Positions 1 to 9,356 of a stretch of DNA of 64,000 nt are shown here, piece after piece. The stretch lies in assembly GCF_000300275.1 (NCBI RefSeq), contig NZ_AMRN01000001.1, forward strand, positions 372,001-436,000, read 5' to 3'. Both the position numbers and the translations under genes were made by a program. This DNA is from Thalassospira profundimaris WP0211. GTDB lineage: Bacteria > Pseudomonadota > Alphaproteobacteria > Rhodospirillales > Thalassospiraceae. The stretch's first letter is position 1; each line of letters starts with the position of its first letter. The notes beneath the pieces were generated by a model that saw nothing but the letters and a program-made list of their open reading frames with translations, searched no databases and had not been told where the DNA came from.

Positions 1-221
1 TGATCAAGGATGTCTTGCATGCTGGCCCGATCACTGGCTGCAATGCTGTCTTCGGCGAGCGCATCGCGAAGGGCGTTGATCATCCGCTGACTGGCCTGCG
101 GAGAGTTGACACCGAATGAACGCAACCACGCACGTGCCGTGTCTTCGATCAAACGCGTCATCGCAGCCGATTCAAACGCGGCATAGGTGAAACCCTTTGA
201 TGCAATGGTCATGTCAGTCAT
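1..221 (-). CDS. Hypothetical protein, N-terminal part only
   Basis: The first 73 residues of a protein read leftward out of the window; the C-terminus is not visible. The ATG at 221 is preceded by a good GGAGGG ribosome binding site eight bases upstream, and the frame stays open to the window edge with normal codon use. The visible part is polar and probably helical (ends ...AASDRASMQDILD), with no signal peptide, membrane segment or motif that I recognise. A second ATG at 212 is possible. It is separated from opgH by about 140 bases, so it is not obviously in the same operon. Function unknown. Confidence 0.55.
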   Translation of the reverse strand, partial: MTDMTIASKGFTYAAFESAAMTRLIEDTARAWLRSFGVNSPQASQRMINALRDALAEDSIAASDRASMQDILD

Positions 222-257
222 TCGTCTGGCCCTCCGGGCGGTGAACAATCAGCGGGA

Positions 258-274
258 CTTAACGCTTCGTTAAG
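258..274. repeat. Short inverted repeat between the partial gene and opgH
   Basis: CTTAACG-CTT-CGTTAAG is a perfect 7-bp inverted repeat with a 3-base centre. It lies just upstream of the partial gene at the left edge and downstream of opgH. It could be an operator for the partial gene. It has no T-run, so it is a poor intrinsic terminator. Confidence 0.35.
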
Positions 275-358
275 AATGAATATCGCTGAAAAAATGCGGG
301 ATAATTTGCTCGAATCTGGGCGTTTTTGTGGCGTCGAGAATCTTTTGAAAACAAACCA

Positions 359-2476
359 CTAGCTTGCTGGTTTCGGACCTTCGGCCGTGATGTGATCCCG
401 CCCTGCCATGATCTGATCAAGCGGCTTGACCGGCCAGGACAGAATCAGAAGCTTTTCATCGCGTGTCAGGCTTTCAACACCAAGCCGGGCAAGCTTTTCA
501 TAGATGATCCCGATTTCGATCGCAGTACGCGCATCCGGCTTGCGCACCGGCAGCAAGGCCGAATGCAGTGCATTGGCGTAAGGATCTTCGATCAGGCGCA
601 GCAACCCGTCTTTGACATCGTCATCACCACTTTCGGCATTGATCCGTGCCAACGCTCGAAGCTCTTCGGGGCTGTCATATTCTTCGGGGGTCACAAAAAG
701 CTTCATCCGGCGCGCAGCCTTTCCGATGGCAAGGCTGCTGGAATAATGAGTCAGCCATGGCGACAGCACCAAACCGGCCAGAATGGGCGACAACCACCAG
801 AAGAATGCCGTATCCACAAAGACGGCAATCGCGCCCCAGACGACACCGATCACGATAATGGTGCGATGTGTTTTAAGGGCGGCCTTGAACGGTACCCCGG
901 CGTCGTCACGTTCCTGTGCGTCCCAGCCCACCTGATTACCAGTCAGGACCGAGAACACGAACTGGGAATGGAGCATCATCATGATCGGGGCCTGCAAGGC
1001 AGAATACAGGGTTTCAAGCAGGCCACTGGCCAATACCATTACCCCGCCATACTGTTTGCGGTCGCGGCCAAGACAGACCATCAGGATCGAGATGATCTTG
1101 GGCAGCACCAGCATGCCGATGGTAAAGATCAGCAACACCAGCATTTCAAACGACCGATCCACCGGCCATTGTGGAAACATGGTGAACTGACCGGGGAAGA
1201 AGCTATAGGTCAGCTGGGTGTTCTGAAGGGTCGCGATTGTCGAACTTAGCAACAGCAAAAGCCACAGCGGCGATGACACAAAGCTCATCACACCCATAAA
1301 GAAATGCAGACGGCTGAGCGGTTTAAAGCCCGGTGCGACCATCAGGCGCGCATGCTGCATGTTGCCCTGACACCAGCGCCGATCACGGATGGCAAAATCA
1401 ATCAGGTTGGGCGGCAATTCTTCCCAACTGCCTTCAAGCTGCGGGATCAGCCAGCACCGCCAGCCTGCCTTGCGCATAAAGGCGGCTTCAACGAAATCGT
1501 GACTGAGGATATGACCACCCATCGGCGGTTTACCCGACAGCACCGGCAGGCCACAGCATTCGATAAACGCCTTTGTGCGAATGATCGCGTTGTGGCCCCA
1601 ATAGTTCGAACTGCCCATGCACCAGAACGAAAGCCCTGCCGACATGGTCGGACCATGCACGCGCGAAATGAATTGCAGGATGCGGGCAAACAGGGTCTGG
1701 CGGCCGGTTGGCTGCGGCGGGCTTTGAATGATCCCGGCATCCGGGTTGTTTTCCATCAGATAGGCCATATTGACCATGGCCTCGCCCGACATGACGCTGT
1801 CGGCGTCAAAGACGATCATGTGATCGTAATTGGCGGCATAGGTCTCGCAGAATTCCTTGAGGTTACCGGACTTGCGTTCGGTGTTCTCTGCCCGGCGGCG
1901 AAAGAAAATCTTGCCGCGTGCATTCAGATCCGAGCAGGCCTTGGCCCACGCCATTTCCTCGGCAATCCAGATATCGGGATCGCGGGTATCAGACAGCACA
2001 AAGAAATGAAACGCATCAAGTTCGCCGGTCGCAGCGAGACTTTCATAGCTTGCGCGCAATCCGGCAAAGACGCGGTTGGGGTCTTCGTTATAAACCGGAA
2101 TCACCACCACATTCTTGGATCGCAGGCGCCCTTTGCGCGCAATCGGCTTCAGGCGTTTGAGCGTGATGGCATCAAGTTTCAGACCACGCAAAACCAGACC
2201 GACAATCCCGGTAAAGAAGGACAACGAAATCCAGGCAAAGTTGATGGTAAAGAACGCCACAACCACCATTTCCATGATGGTCAGCTGATCCGCACCGAGA
2301 ACATCGGTCATCAACCACGCCGCATAGGCAGTCGCCGCAATCGATGCCCCAAACAGGAAAATCCGCCGCGATCCCACACCGGGGCCGCGCAGTTTGACCG
2401 TTGGATCACAAAATGCATCCTCTGATCGCTCTGCGGGTATGGTCCCTTTTGCGGGTGTATTGGCGGCTTCTGTCAT
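359..2476 (-). CDS. opgH: Glucans biosynthesis glucosyltransferase H (OpgH/MdoH)
   Basis: Inner-membrane family 2 glucosyltransferase that builds the linear backbone of osmoregulated periplasmic glucans from UDP-glucose. The 705-residue protein has the usual layout: two membrane helices near residues 40-100, a cytosolic GT2 domain, then several helices from about residue 390. Seen in the GT domain are the nucleotide-binding aspartates (VFDADSVM), the catalytic-base aspartate (LSHDFVEA) and the RRRWCQGN motif, the family's (Q/R)xxRW. The length is somewhat short of the enterobacterial protein (about 850) because the N- and C-terminal tails are shorter. The start is about 55 bases after the opgG stop, and the two surely form one opgG-opgH operon. 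Confident family call. Confidence 0.95.
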   Translation of the reverse strand: MTEAANTPAKGTIPAERSEDAFCDPTVKLRGPGVGSRRIFLFGASIAATAYAAWLMTDVLGADQLTIMEMVVVAFFTINFAWISLSFFTGIVGLVLRGLKLDAITLKRLKPIARKGRLRSKNVVVIPVYNEDPNRVFAGLRASYESLAATGELDAFHFFVLSDTRDPDIWIAEEMAWAKACSDLNARGKIFFRRRAENTERKSGNLKEFCETYAANYDHMIVFDADSVMSGEAMVNMAYLMENNPDAGIIQSPPQPTGRQTLFARILQFISRVHGPTMSAGLSFWCMGSSNYWGHNAIIRTKAFIECCGLPVLSGKPPMGGHILSHDFVEAAFMRKAGWRCWLIPQLEGSWEELPPNLIDFAIRDRRWCQGNMQHARLMVAPGFKPLSRLHFFMGVMSFVSSPLWLLLLLSSTIATLQNTQLTYSFFPGQFTMFPQWPVDRSFEMLVLLIFTIGMLVLPKIISILMVCLGRDRKQYGGVMVLASGLLETLYSALQAPIMMMLHSQFVFSVLTGNQVGWDAQERDDAGVPFKAALKTHRTIIVIGVVWGAIAVFVDTAFFWWLSPILAGLVLSPWLTHYSSSLAIGKAARRMKLFVTPEEYDSPEELRALARINAESGDDDVKDGLLRLIEDPYANALHSALLPVRKPDARTAIEIGIIYEKLARLGVESLTRDEKLLILSWPVKPLDQIMAGRDHITAEGPKPAS

Positions 2477-2531
2477 CTGGCTCTTCTGGGGTTATCTGTT
2501 TCTGGCAATTGAGGCTCTTGATCCCGCAGGA

Positions 2532-4292
2532 TCAGAAGGCCCACGGCATGGTCCAGGTCTCGCTCAGGACCTTGTTCTGATACAACAAGAAGACCCTGAG
2601 ATTGCTTGATGTCGCATCCCCGGCATTAACCAGGTCAAAGAACACACGTACGCCACCATTTTCCGGATCGGGCAGGATGCGGATGTTACGGACCTCGCCC
2701 TTTGATGCGCTGATATCAGCCCGCAAGTTATTGGCATCCTTGATGAAATAATCCAGATCACCACCGGCGAAGTTCAGCACAAAACGCGTACCGGACCGAT
2801 CTTCATCACCCTGGCTGGCCAAGCGCTGGATACGGGTATCGGTTGCTTGCGCCATGCCATGCAAACCTGTGCCATCGCGGGTCGCGGTAACACTGTATTC
2901 GAACTGCATTTCACCGCCGGCCGCCGGCTTGGTTTCCGGCACCCAATAGGCAACGATATTGTCGTTGGTTTCCGACGGGCTCGGGATTTCGACCAGTTCG
3001 ATATGGCCCTTGCCCCATTTGCCCTTCGGCGTCACCCAATAACCCGGCTGCTGGTCAAAGCGTTTTTCCAGATCCTGATAGTGATCGAAATTGCGGTCAC
3101 GCTGCAAAAGGCCGAAGCCAATGGGGTTTTCATCCAGGAACGAGCTCATTTGCAAGTGCTGGGGATTATCCAGCGGACGCCACAACCATTCACCGCGGCC
3201 ATTATTGATCAAAAGCCCGTCGCTTGAATGGACTTCACCGCGATAATCATCAAAGAAGCGGCGGCGCTGTTCGCCAAACAGGAACATGCCATTTAGCGGC
3301 GCAATGCCAATCTTCTCCACGCCGTCGCGGAAGAACAGGTGGGCCTTGATGTCGGCTTGGCTCCGGTTACCGGGCGTAATATCAAACTGATAGGCACCGG
3401 TTATCCGTTCACTGTCGAGCAACGCGAACACCGTGATGGTATTTGCGCCATCCTTTGGCTCGACAATCCAGAATTCACGAAAGACCGGAATTTCCTCGCC
3501 GGTCGGACCGGCAAGATCCACGGCAAGGCCGCGCGCCATCTGACCGATTGACTGGCCCTGACCCTGAAGGCGGAAATAGGACGCGCCGAGAAAACGGGTC
3601 AGCTCATCATTGCTGGCAACATCAGAAAGCGGATAACGCAGGCGGAACCCGGCATAGTTCTGCGTCGAAAAATCATTCCCCGACAGGCCGGTCTTGCCGA
3701 AATCAAACAGTCCGGCCGAGTACGGAATGACCTGAACTTCACCGTCGCGCACCAGATTGATGGTTACCGGAACGTCATACATGGTGCCCGGATGAAACAG
3801 CTCAAGACTGAAATCGGTCTCGGCCGGATTAAAGAAGGCACGCTGCGACTTGAAGCGGATCTGTGCGTAATCTTCTGCGCTCAGGGCTGAAAGTGCCTCA
3901 GGCAGTTCGCGATGCGGATTAACGAAGGGCTGTTTTGCCAGATTGCGCGCAAGGTTGGTCACCATTGCCGGATCGAACATCACCGGTTTGGAGACGTTTG
4001 GCTGTTTTTCGGCATCAGACACGGCATTCTCAACCGTATCTTCCGGAGATGCTGGCGTGTCGGCTGTCTGTTCGGCCGGTGCATTTTGCCCAGAAGCTGA
4101 AACTGGCGCTGAAACTGGCGCTGAAACTGGCGCAGACGCATTTCCCTCTGCACTCTGTGGGACAGGTGCCGGATCACTTTCCTGTGCATGGATTGCCGCA
4201 GGTCCGCCGATCAAGATCAACGCGGACGCGGCAGCACCCAAAAGAACACGTCTGAGGGGCAGCTTGCTATGCTGCTGAAAATGTTGCGTCAT
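2532..4292 (-). CDS. opgG: Glucans biosynthesis protein G/D (OpgG), periplasmic
   Basis: Periplasmic protein of the MdoG family (beta-sandwich domains) needed to make osmoregulated periplasmic glucans, probably acting on the backbone extruded by OpgH. From the ATG at 4292 the N-terminus is a typical Sec signal (LRRVLLGAAASALILIGG, cleavage near AIHAQ-ES), followed by a disordered Ala/Pro/Ser linker of about 70 residues and then the MdoG domain beginning near FVNPHRELPEALSALS. A TTG six codons upstream (4310) is an alternative start; neither has a strong ribosome site. The long linker, with a triple APVS repeat, is unusual for the family. First gene of the opgG-opgH operon. Confidence 0.93.
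   Translation of the reverse strand: MTQHFQQHSKLPLRRVLLGAAASALILIGGPAAIHAQESDPAPVPQSAEGNASAPVSAPVSAPVSASGQNAPAEQTADTPASPEDTVENAVSDAEKQPNVSKPVMFDPAMVTNLARNLAKQPFVNPHRELPEALSALSAEDYAQIRFKSQRAFFNPAETDFSLELFHPGTMYDVPVTINLVRDGEVQVIPYSAGLFDFGKTGLSGNDFSTQNYAGFRLRYPLSDVASNDELTRFLGASYFRLQGQGQSIGQMARGLAVDLAGPTGEEIPVFREFWIVEPKDGANTITVFALLDSERITGAYQFDITPGNRSQADIKAHLFFRDGVEKIGIAPLNGMFLFGEQRRRFFDDYRGEVHSSDGLLINNGRGEWLWRPLDNPQHLQMSSFLDENPIGFGLLQRDRNFDHYQDLEKRFDQQPGYWVTPKGKWGKGHIELVEIPSPSETNDNIVAYWVPETKPAAGGEMQFEYSVTATRDGTGLHGMAQATDTRIQRLASQGDEDRSGTRFVLNFAGGDLDYFIKDANNLRADISASKGEVRNIRILPDPENGGVRVFFDLVNAGDATSSNLRVFLLYQNKVLSETWTMPWAF
4096..4131. repeat. Three tandem 12-bp repeats inside opgG
   Basis: GCTGAAACTGGC is present three times in perfect tandem (4096-4107, 4108-4119, 4120-4131). 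On the opgG strand this encodes the repeated APVS tetrapeptide in the low-complexity linker after the signal peptide. As the unit is a multiple of three, copy-number changes would keep the frame. Confidence 0.9.
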
Positions 4293-4528
4293 GCTCTTAT
4301 ATGCTACCAACCGTTGGATTTTTCCGAATTTATTGGTTGCTGTTGTGCACAGAAAACAGGGCAGGAATGTGTCGTCATCAGGGTAAGAATCCGCAAAGCC
4401 ACAACCGATCAGTTGCCCGAAAGGATTGCTTTAATCCCGGACATGTCATTGGGAAAGCGTCATTTTTGCATGGGCAGCAACGGAAAAACGCTGCAAAGAA
4501 CCGCTTGACGGAAACGCAAAACCGTTTG

Positions 4529-5425
4529 TCAAACCGCTGATTGAAACGCGCTGTTTTCCGCGCTGGAATCGGCGTGCAATTCACGTGGTGAAACCTTGTG
4601 GCGCTGCTGGATGGCACGTGCCAGTGCCGTTGTGCTGCGATAACCGACTTGCCCTGCCACCGCCTGCAGTCTTTTGCCGTCACGCAACAACCCAAGCGCC
4701 AGATCAAGACGAATGGTTTGCAAGAAGTCACCGGGCGATGTGCCCAGCAAATCGCGAAACCGGGCTGCAAAGCTCGCCCGCGACATACCGGCAATTTCCG
4801 CCTGTCTTTCAACCGACCAGTTTTCGCCGGGTTTCTGATGAAGTTCACCCACCACGCGCGCAATCCGCGGATCACGCATGGCGGCCAGAATGCCCGGACG
4901 GACAAGGTTCTTGGCCTGACAATGACGCAACACCATCAGCAACAGCAGATCAACCAGAAGGTTGATTGCCGTGCGTTGCCCGGGCTGCGCGCCCTGTGAT
5001 TCCGAAAACAGCTGATCGGTGATGGTCCCAAGCCCGGGGAGCTCGTCAAAGGGCAGGACCAGATATTCCGGCAAGCCCAGTTTAGCTGGGCTTAGACCAA
5101 TATCGGGGAAATCGAGATTGGCACAGACCATTGATGCGCCACCTTCGGGCGTCTCGATATCGTGGGGCAACGGACATCCGAAAAGGACCACGCCGGGGCG
5201 ATCCAGTATCACCTTTTCGCGCCCCTCAAAAAGGACCCGCATCGTGCCATTTTGCAAAACATGCAGCATGCCTTGCTGTTGCGATGGCAGATCCGCTCGT
5301 TCCTGATGATGGCTGCTGCCGCAATGGGTTCCGGCGAAGATCACATCACCACGAGGGTGATTTCCGGCAAACAGATCGGACAGGACATCCTTCTCAGACG
5401 AATTGCGTGTTTCCTCAGACAACAA
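4529..5425 (-). CDS. AraC family regulator with N-terminal cupin domain
   Basis: DNA-binding transcription factor of 298 residues. The N-terminal half (about 25-190) looks like the AraC-type cupin_6 sensor domain (HVLQNGTMRVLFEG, PHDIETPEGG), and the C-terminal 100 residues form the double helix-turn-helix: first helix pair around IAGMSRASFAARFRDLLGTS, second around AVAGQVGYRSTTALARAI. The likely start is TTG at 5425, backed by GGAG seven bases upstream. It is transcribed divergently from the YHS gene, whose start lies 116 bases away, so it may control that gene. The ligand is unknown. Confidence 0.88.
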   Translation of the reverse strand: MLSEETRNSSEKDVLSDLFAGNHPRGDVIFAGTHCGSSHHQERADLPSQQQGMLHVLQNGTMRVLFEGREKVILDRPGVVLFGCPLPHDIETPEGGASMVCANLDFPDIGLSPAKLGLPEYLVLPFDELPGLGTITDQLFSESQGAQPGQRTAINLLVDLLLLMVLRHCQAKNLVRPGILAAMRDPRIARVVGELHQKPGENWSVERQAEIAGMSRASFAARFRDLLGTSPGDFLQTIRLDLALGLLRDGKRLQAVAGQVGYRSTTALARAIQQRHKVSPRELHADSSAENSAFQSAV

Positions 5426-5541
5426 GTCACTTCTCCGACGATAGGCTGTTTTCAGATTTCAAGACGCCCTCTTGATGAACCAGTTCCGTGATCGCCTGCC
5501 AGTAAAGACCCGGTGATCACCCCGTGAAGGAGATGAAAAAG

Positions 5542-6081
5542 ATGACCAAACGTTCCAGTTTCATGCGTTCCGCTGCCCTCGCCGCCGTCCTGGGCATTTC
5601 CGCAGTTGGCAGCATTGTTTCCATCAGCGCACCGGCATCAGCCGCACAGGAAGTCCACATTGTTGAAGGCTACGCCCTGCAGGGTTTTGACCCGGTTGCG
5701 TACTTCACCGTCGGTGCCCCGACCCCGGGCAACTCCGAGTTCAAGGCCGAGCATGGTGGTGCGACCTATCGCTTTGCCAGCGCAGAAAACCGTGACCTGT
5801 TCAATGCCAACCCGGAAAAATACGCACCGCAGTATGGCGGGTTCTGTGCCTTTGGTGCGGCAATGGGTCGTAAATTCGGTGCCGATCCGCAGGCATGGCG
5901 CATCGTTGACGACAAGCTTTATCTGAACCTGAACAAGGAAATCCAGCAGCGCTGGGTTGCCGATATCCCGGGCTTCATCCGTGGTGCTGATCACAACTGG
6001 GAAATCATCGAAACGATCGAAGACGCCAAGCTGGCTGATGAGAAAATGGCCCCCAAAGGCCTGACCATCGGCGCACAATAA
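5542..6081 (+). CDS. Periplasmic YHS domain protein
   Basis: Secreted small protein with a YHS domain, a fold often linked to metal (copper) binding or sensing. The ATG at 5542 is preferred because AAGGAG ends nine bases before it; the ATG at 5533 and GTG at 5524 are too close to or overlap that site. Residues 1-35 are a Sec signal ending near APASA-AQ. The YHS core follows (FDPVAYF, YRFASAENRDLF, YAPQYGGFCAFG, KLYLNLN), then a C-terminal extension of about 50 residues. Single-gene unit with its own terminator; divergent from an AraC regulator. The precise role is unknown. Confidence 0.85.
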   Translation: MTKRSSFMRSAALAAVLGISAVGSIVSISAPASAAQEVHIVEGYALQGFDPVAYFTVGAPTPGNSEFKAEHGGATYRFASAENRDLFNANPEKYAPQYGGFCAFGAAMGRKFGADPQAWRIVDDKLYLNLNKEIQQRWVADIPGFIRGADHNWEIIETIEDAKLADEKMAPKGLTIGAQ

Positions 6082-6142
6082 TCCCGGGCGCGGAATGCCC
6101 TGATCCGGGTTCCTCCCTAGCTCTCTGTTGCCCGGTATGACA

Positions 6143-6180
6143 ATGGCCGGCCCGAATGAACGGGCCGGCCATTTGTTTTT
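6143..6180 (+). terminator. Intrinsic terminator after the YHS gene
   Basis: A 12-bp perfect stem (ATGGCCGGCCCG / CGGGCCGGCCAT) with a six-base loop is followed by TTGTTTTTTTT. It ends the YHS transcript and separates it from the convergent hydrolase gene. Confidence 0.9.
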
Positions 6181-6201
6181 TTTGATCTGTAACTGGTGCG
6201 A

Positions 6202-7800
6202 TCAGTATCCGACCGCACAACCATCCTTGCGCGGGTCCGAACCCGCAACGTACCCCGCATCTGTCTTGGCAATCAGCTGCGCGCCGCCAAAACCAAAATT
6301 GGTGCTGTCAGGTGTTTCGACCTTGATCACATGGCCCTTGGCCTTAAGCGCCTCAATCACCTCAGCACCGACCGATGTTTCCACGGCAACATTCAGCCCC
6401 GAAAGTGCCTGCCAACGCGGTGCATCGGCCGCCGTTTGCGGGTCCTGCCCCCAAAGCTGGGTGCGCAGGGTCATTTGCAAATGGCCCTGTGCCTGCATCG
6501 GGCCGCCCATGACGCCAAAGCTCATGACCGGATTGCCATCAAGGCCCATCAGGAAGGCCGGAATGATCGTCTGGAACGGACGCTTGCCGCCCTTGACCAG
6601 ATTGGGATGACCATCTTTGAGGCTAAAGCCGTGACCACGGTTCTGCAGACTGATCGAGGTGCCCGGCACCACAACACCAGACCCAAAGCCCATATAGTTC
6701 GACTGGATGAACGACACCATCATGCCGTTTTCATCAGCCGTACTGACATAAACTGTACCACCATGTTTGGGCGCACCGGCCTTGAAATCCTGTGCCTTGT
6801 TGGCGTCAATCAATGCCGCCCGCGATTTGAGGTAATCATCAGACAAAAGATGTTCGACGGTGACATCGGTCATGTAATCCAGATCGGCGACATAGGCCTG
6901 CATATCGGCAAAGGCCAGTTTCATGGCCTCGATCTCGAGATGAAGTGCCTCGACGGAGTCCGGCTCATAATCGGTAATGTTGGTATGGCGCAAAATGCCC
7001 AGCGAGATCAGGGCCGAAATCCCCTGCCCGTTTGGCGGGATTTCATGCAGCTTCACATTGCCAAAGCTTTGCGAAATTGTGCCGACCCAATCGGCCTTGT
7101 GATTGCCAAGGTCTTCCTCAGAAAGGGCCGCGCCATGTTCCTTGGCAAAGGCGGCAATCTTGCTGGCAAGTTTGCCACGATAGAAACTCTCGCCCTTGGT
7201 TTCGGCGATATCGATCAGGCTTTCGGCCGCGGCCTTGTTGACAAACAGCTCGCCCGCCTTGGGGGCCTTTCCACCCGGCAGGAACGCCTCGGCAAAGCCC
7301 GGCTGTTTACCCAGCAAATCACCACCCTTTTCCCAAAGGGTGGCGATGATCGGCGATACGGCAAAGCCGCGGGTCGCATATTCGATCGCTGGCTCGAAAA
7401 GTTTTTCGAACGGCAACTTGCCGAACTTCTCGGAAATTTCACGCCAAGACGATACCGCACCCGGTGTGGTGACCGATTCCCAGCCGCGCTGTGGCATGGT
7501 GTCAGAACCGGCAAAGCGTTCCGGGTTCCAAGCCGCAGGTGCACGGCCAGACGCATTAAGGCCATGCAATTCCTTGCCATCCCAGATGATGGCATAGGCG
7601 TCCGATCCAAGGCCATTGCCGGTCGGTTCAACCACGGTAAGCGCAATCGCAGATGCAAGTGCAGCATCGGCGGCATTACCACCGGCCCACAGCATCCGCA
7701 AACCAGCCTGGGCTGCAACCGGCTGGGATGTTGAAACCATATTGCGCGCCAGCACCGGGGACCGGCGTGAGGCATAAAGCGCGTCGTGACGAAGTTTCAT
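6202..7800 (-). CDS. Gamma-glutamyltransferase family N-terminal nucleophile hydrolase
   Basis: Self-processing Ntn hydrolase of the gamma-glutamyltransferase/cephalosporin acylase family, cleaving gamma-glutamyl or related amide bonds. The 532-residue protein shows the N-terminal segment around AGGNAADAALASAIALTV and the processing site GGT-VYVSTAD, with Thr349 as the predicted nucleophile, then a conserved small-subunit region. It has no signal peptide, so unlike classic GGT it probably works in the cytoplasm. The start at 7800 has AGGAG six bases upstream. It follows tctA by 16 bases and is probably the last gene of the tctCBA operon, suggesting it acts on the imported compound. Whether the substrate is a gamma-glutamyl compound is inference. 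Confidence 0.9.
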   Translation of the reverse strand: MKLRHDALYASRRSPVLARNMVSTSQPVAAQAGLRMLWAGGNAADAALASAIALTVVEPTGNGLGSDAYAIIWDGKELHGLNASGRAPAAWNPERFAGSDTMPQRGWESVTTPGAVSSWREISEKFGKLPFEKLFEPAIEYATRGFAVSPIIATLWEKGGDLLGKQPGFAEAFLPGGKAPKAGELFVNKAAAESLIDIAETKGESFYRGKLASKIAAFAKEHGAALSEEDLGNHKADWVGTISQSFGNVKLHEIPPNGQGISALISLGILRHTNITDYEPDSVEALHLEIEAMKLAFADMQAYVADLDYMTDVTVEHLLSDDYLKSRAALIDANKAQDFKAGAPKHGGTVYVSTADENGMMVSFIQSNYMGFGSGVVVPGTSISLQNRGHGFSLKDGHPNLVKGGKRPFQTIIPAFLMGLDGNPVMSFGVMGGPMQAQGHLQMTLRTQLWGQDPQTAADAPRWQALSGLNVAVETSVGAEVIEALKAKGHVIKVETPDSTNFGFGGAQLIAKTDAGYVAGSDPRKDGCAVGY

Positions 7801-7816
7801 GGAAGTCTCCTAATCC

Positions 7817-9343
7817 TTAATCGCCGTTTTGTTCATCGGTGGCAGGACGGTCTTTTTTGCGCATCTTCAGCACCGAACGGATACTGAAGATGACTGAAAG
7901 AAGGGCAGCCGCCAGCAAAACGGCGGAAATAGGACGGGTAAAGAACACCGTCCAGTCGGCATCACTCATCAGCGCGCGGCGCAGGTTGGTTTCGGCAATC
8001 GGCCCCAGAATGACACCCAGCACCAGCGGCGCCAGCGGGTAATCAAGCGACTTCAATCCATAGCCGACAAGTCCAATCGCGCCGAGCAGATAAAGATCCG
8101 TCACCCGGTTATTGAGCGCAAAGGCCCCGATCACGCAACAGATCATAACAGTCGGCACGATGAACTGTTTGGGAATGTCGGTCACGCGCAGGAACAGGCG
8201 CATCGACAACACACAGACCACCAGCATCATGAGCGACGCCACAACCATGGCAACGAACATGCCATAAGCCAGATCGGCATTGTCCATGATCAGACGCGGA
8301 CCCACCGAAATGCCATGCACCATAAGGGCCGCCATCAGAATGGCATCCACCGCCGATCCCGGAATGCCCAGCGCAATCATCGGAATAAGGCCACCACCGG
8401 CCGTGGCAGAGTTCCCGGCCTCGGACGCAATCACGCCATCGGGGTTGCCCTTGCCAAATTCATCGGGATTTATGGAACTGCGCTTGGCCTGATCATAGGC
8501 CAGAAGGTTCGCGATCGAACCACCGGCACCCGGAAGAGCCCCAATAAACACACCAATAAGCGAGGAGCGAACCAGATTGACCGGATGCATCAGAACTTCA
8601 CGCATCACAGCCCAGGTCTTGAATTCGATGACATCGGGAATAAGCGCATCACTGCTTGGGCCTTTGCCATGATCCTCGAGCTCCCCCATCAGCTGACTGA
8701 TGGCAAAGATCCCGATCAAAACGACAAGGAACGGCAGACCGGGCATCAGGACCGAAGACTCAAATGTCAGACGCGGCTGGCCCATCATCGGGTCGGGGCC
8801 AATGGTCGCAAGACCCAAACCAATCACCCCGGCAATCAGACCGCGCATCAGCGAATTGCCCACAAGGCTTGCAACAATGGTCAGCGCAAAGACGATCAAC
8901 GAGAAATATTCCCAAGGGCCAAGCTTGACCGCAATCATCGCAAGCGGCGGGGCTGCAATGATCAGAACGATGGTCGAAATAACAGTCCCGAAGAAGGACG
9001 ACCAGACACCAAGCGAAAGGGCGCGTCCCGGTTCACCACCGCGCGCCATCGGATAGGCATCAAAGGTGGTTGCGACTGAACTTGGTGTACCCGGAATCCC
9101 CAGAAGGGCGGCACTGATCAGGCCACCGGTATACCCGCCGACATAAACCGACAGCATCACCGAAACGCCCTGCAACGGACCCATGGTAAAGGTCAGCGGC
9201 AAGGTCAGAATGATCGCCATGGTCACGGTGAAGCCTGGAATTGCGGCTGCGACGATCCCCGCAACGGAACCGATCAGCATGTAAATCAGGGTATCGAATG
9301 CGAAAACCTGATGTGCACCGGCAAGAAATGCATCCAACATCAT
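7817..9343 (-). CDS. tctA: Tripartite tricarboxylate transporter large permease (TctA)
   Basis: The large 12-helix membrane subunit of a tripartite tricarboxylate transporter, a secondary importer using a periplasmic binding protein. 508 residues, the usual length. Family landmarks include the N-terminal glycine-rich repeats (GYTGGLISAALLGIPGTPSSVATTFDAYP) and a second matching region (GNSATAGGGLIPMIALGIPGS), reflecting the internal duplication of TctA. It follows tctB by 13 bases. Start ATG 9343 or the adjacent ATG 9340; no clear ribosome site, so translation may be coupled to tctB. Confidence 0.94.
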   Translation of the reverse strand: MMLDAFLAGAHQVFAFDTLIYMLIGSVAGIVAAAIPGFTVTMAIILTLPLTFTMGPLQGVSVMLSVYVGGYTGGLISAALLGIPGTPSSVATTFDAYPMARGGEPGRALSLGVWSSFFGTVISTIVLIIAAPPLAMIAVKLGPWEYFSLIVFALTIVASLVGNSLMRGLIAGVIGLGLATIGPDPMMGQPRLTFESSVLMPGLPFLVVLIGIFAISQLMGELEDHGKGPSSDALIPDVIEFKTWAVMREVLMHPVNLVRSSLIGVFIGALPGAGGSIANLLAYDQAKRSSINPDEFGKGNPDGVIASEAGNSATAGGGLIPMIALGIPGSAVDAILMAALMVHGISVGPRLIMDNADLAYGMFVAMVVASLMMLVVCVLSMRLFLRVTDIPKQFIVPTVMICCVIGAFALNNRVTDLYLLGAIGLVGYGLKSLDYPLAPLVLGVILGPIAETNLRRALMSDADWTVFFTRPISAVLLAAALLSVIFSIRSVLKMRKKDRPATDEQNGD

Positions 9344-9356
9344 CGTAAAACTTTAT

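Noticed and set aside
4096..4131. CRISPR-like repeat
   Set aside because: Unit length 12 with no spacers, in frame inside opgG; simple tandem repeat.
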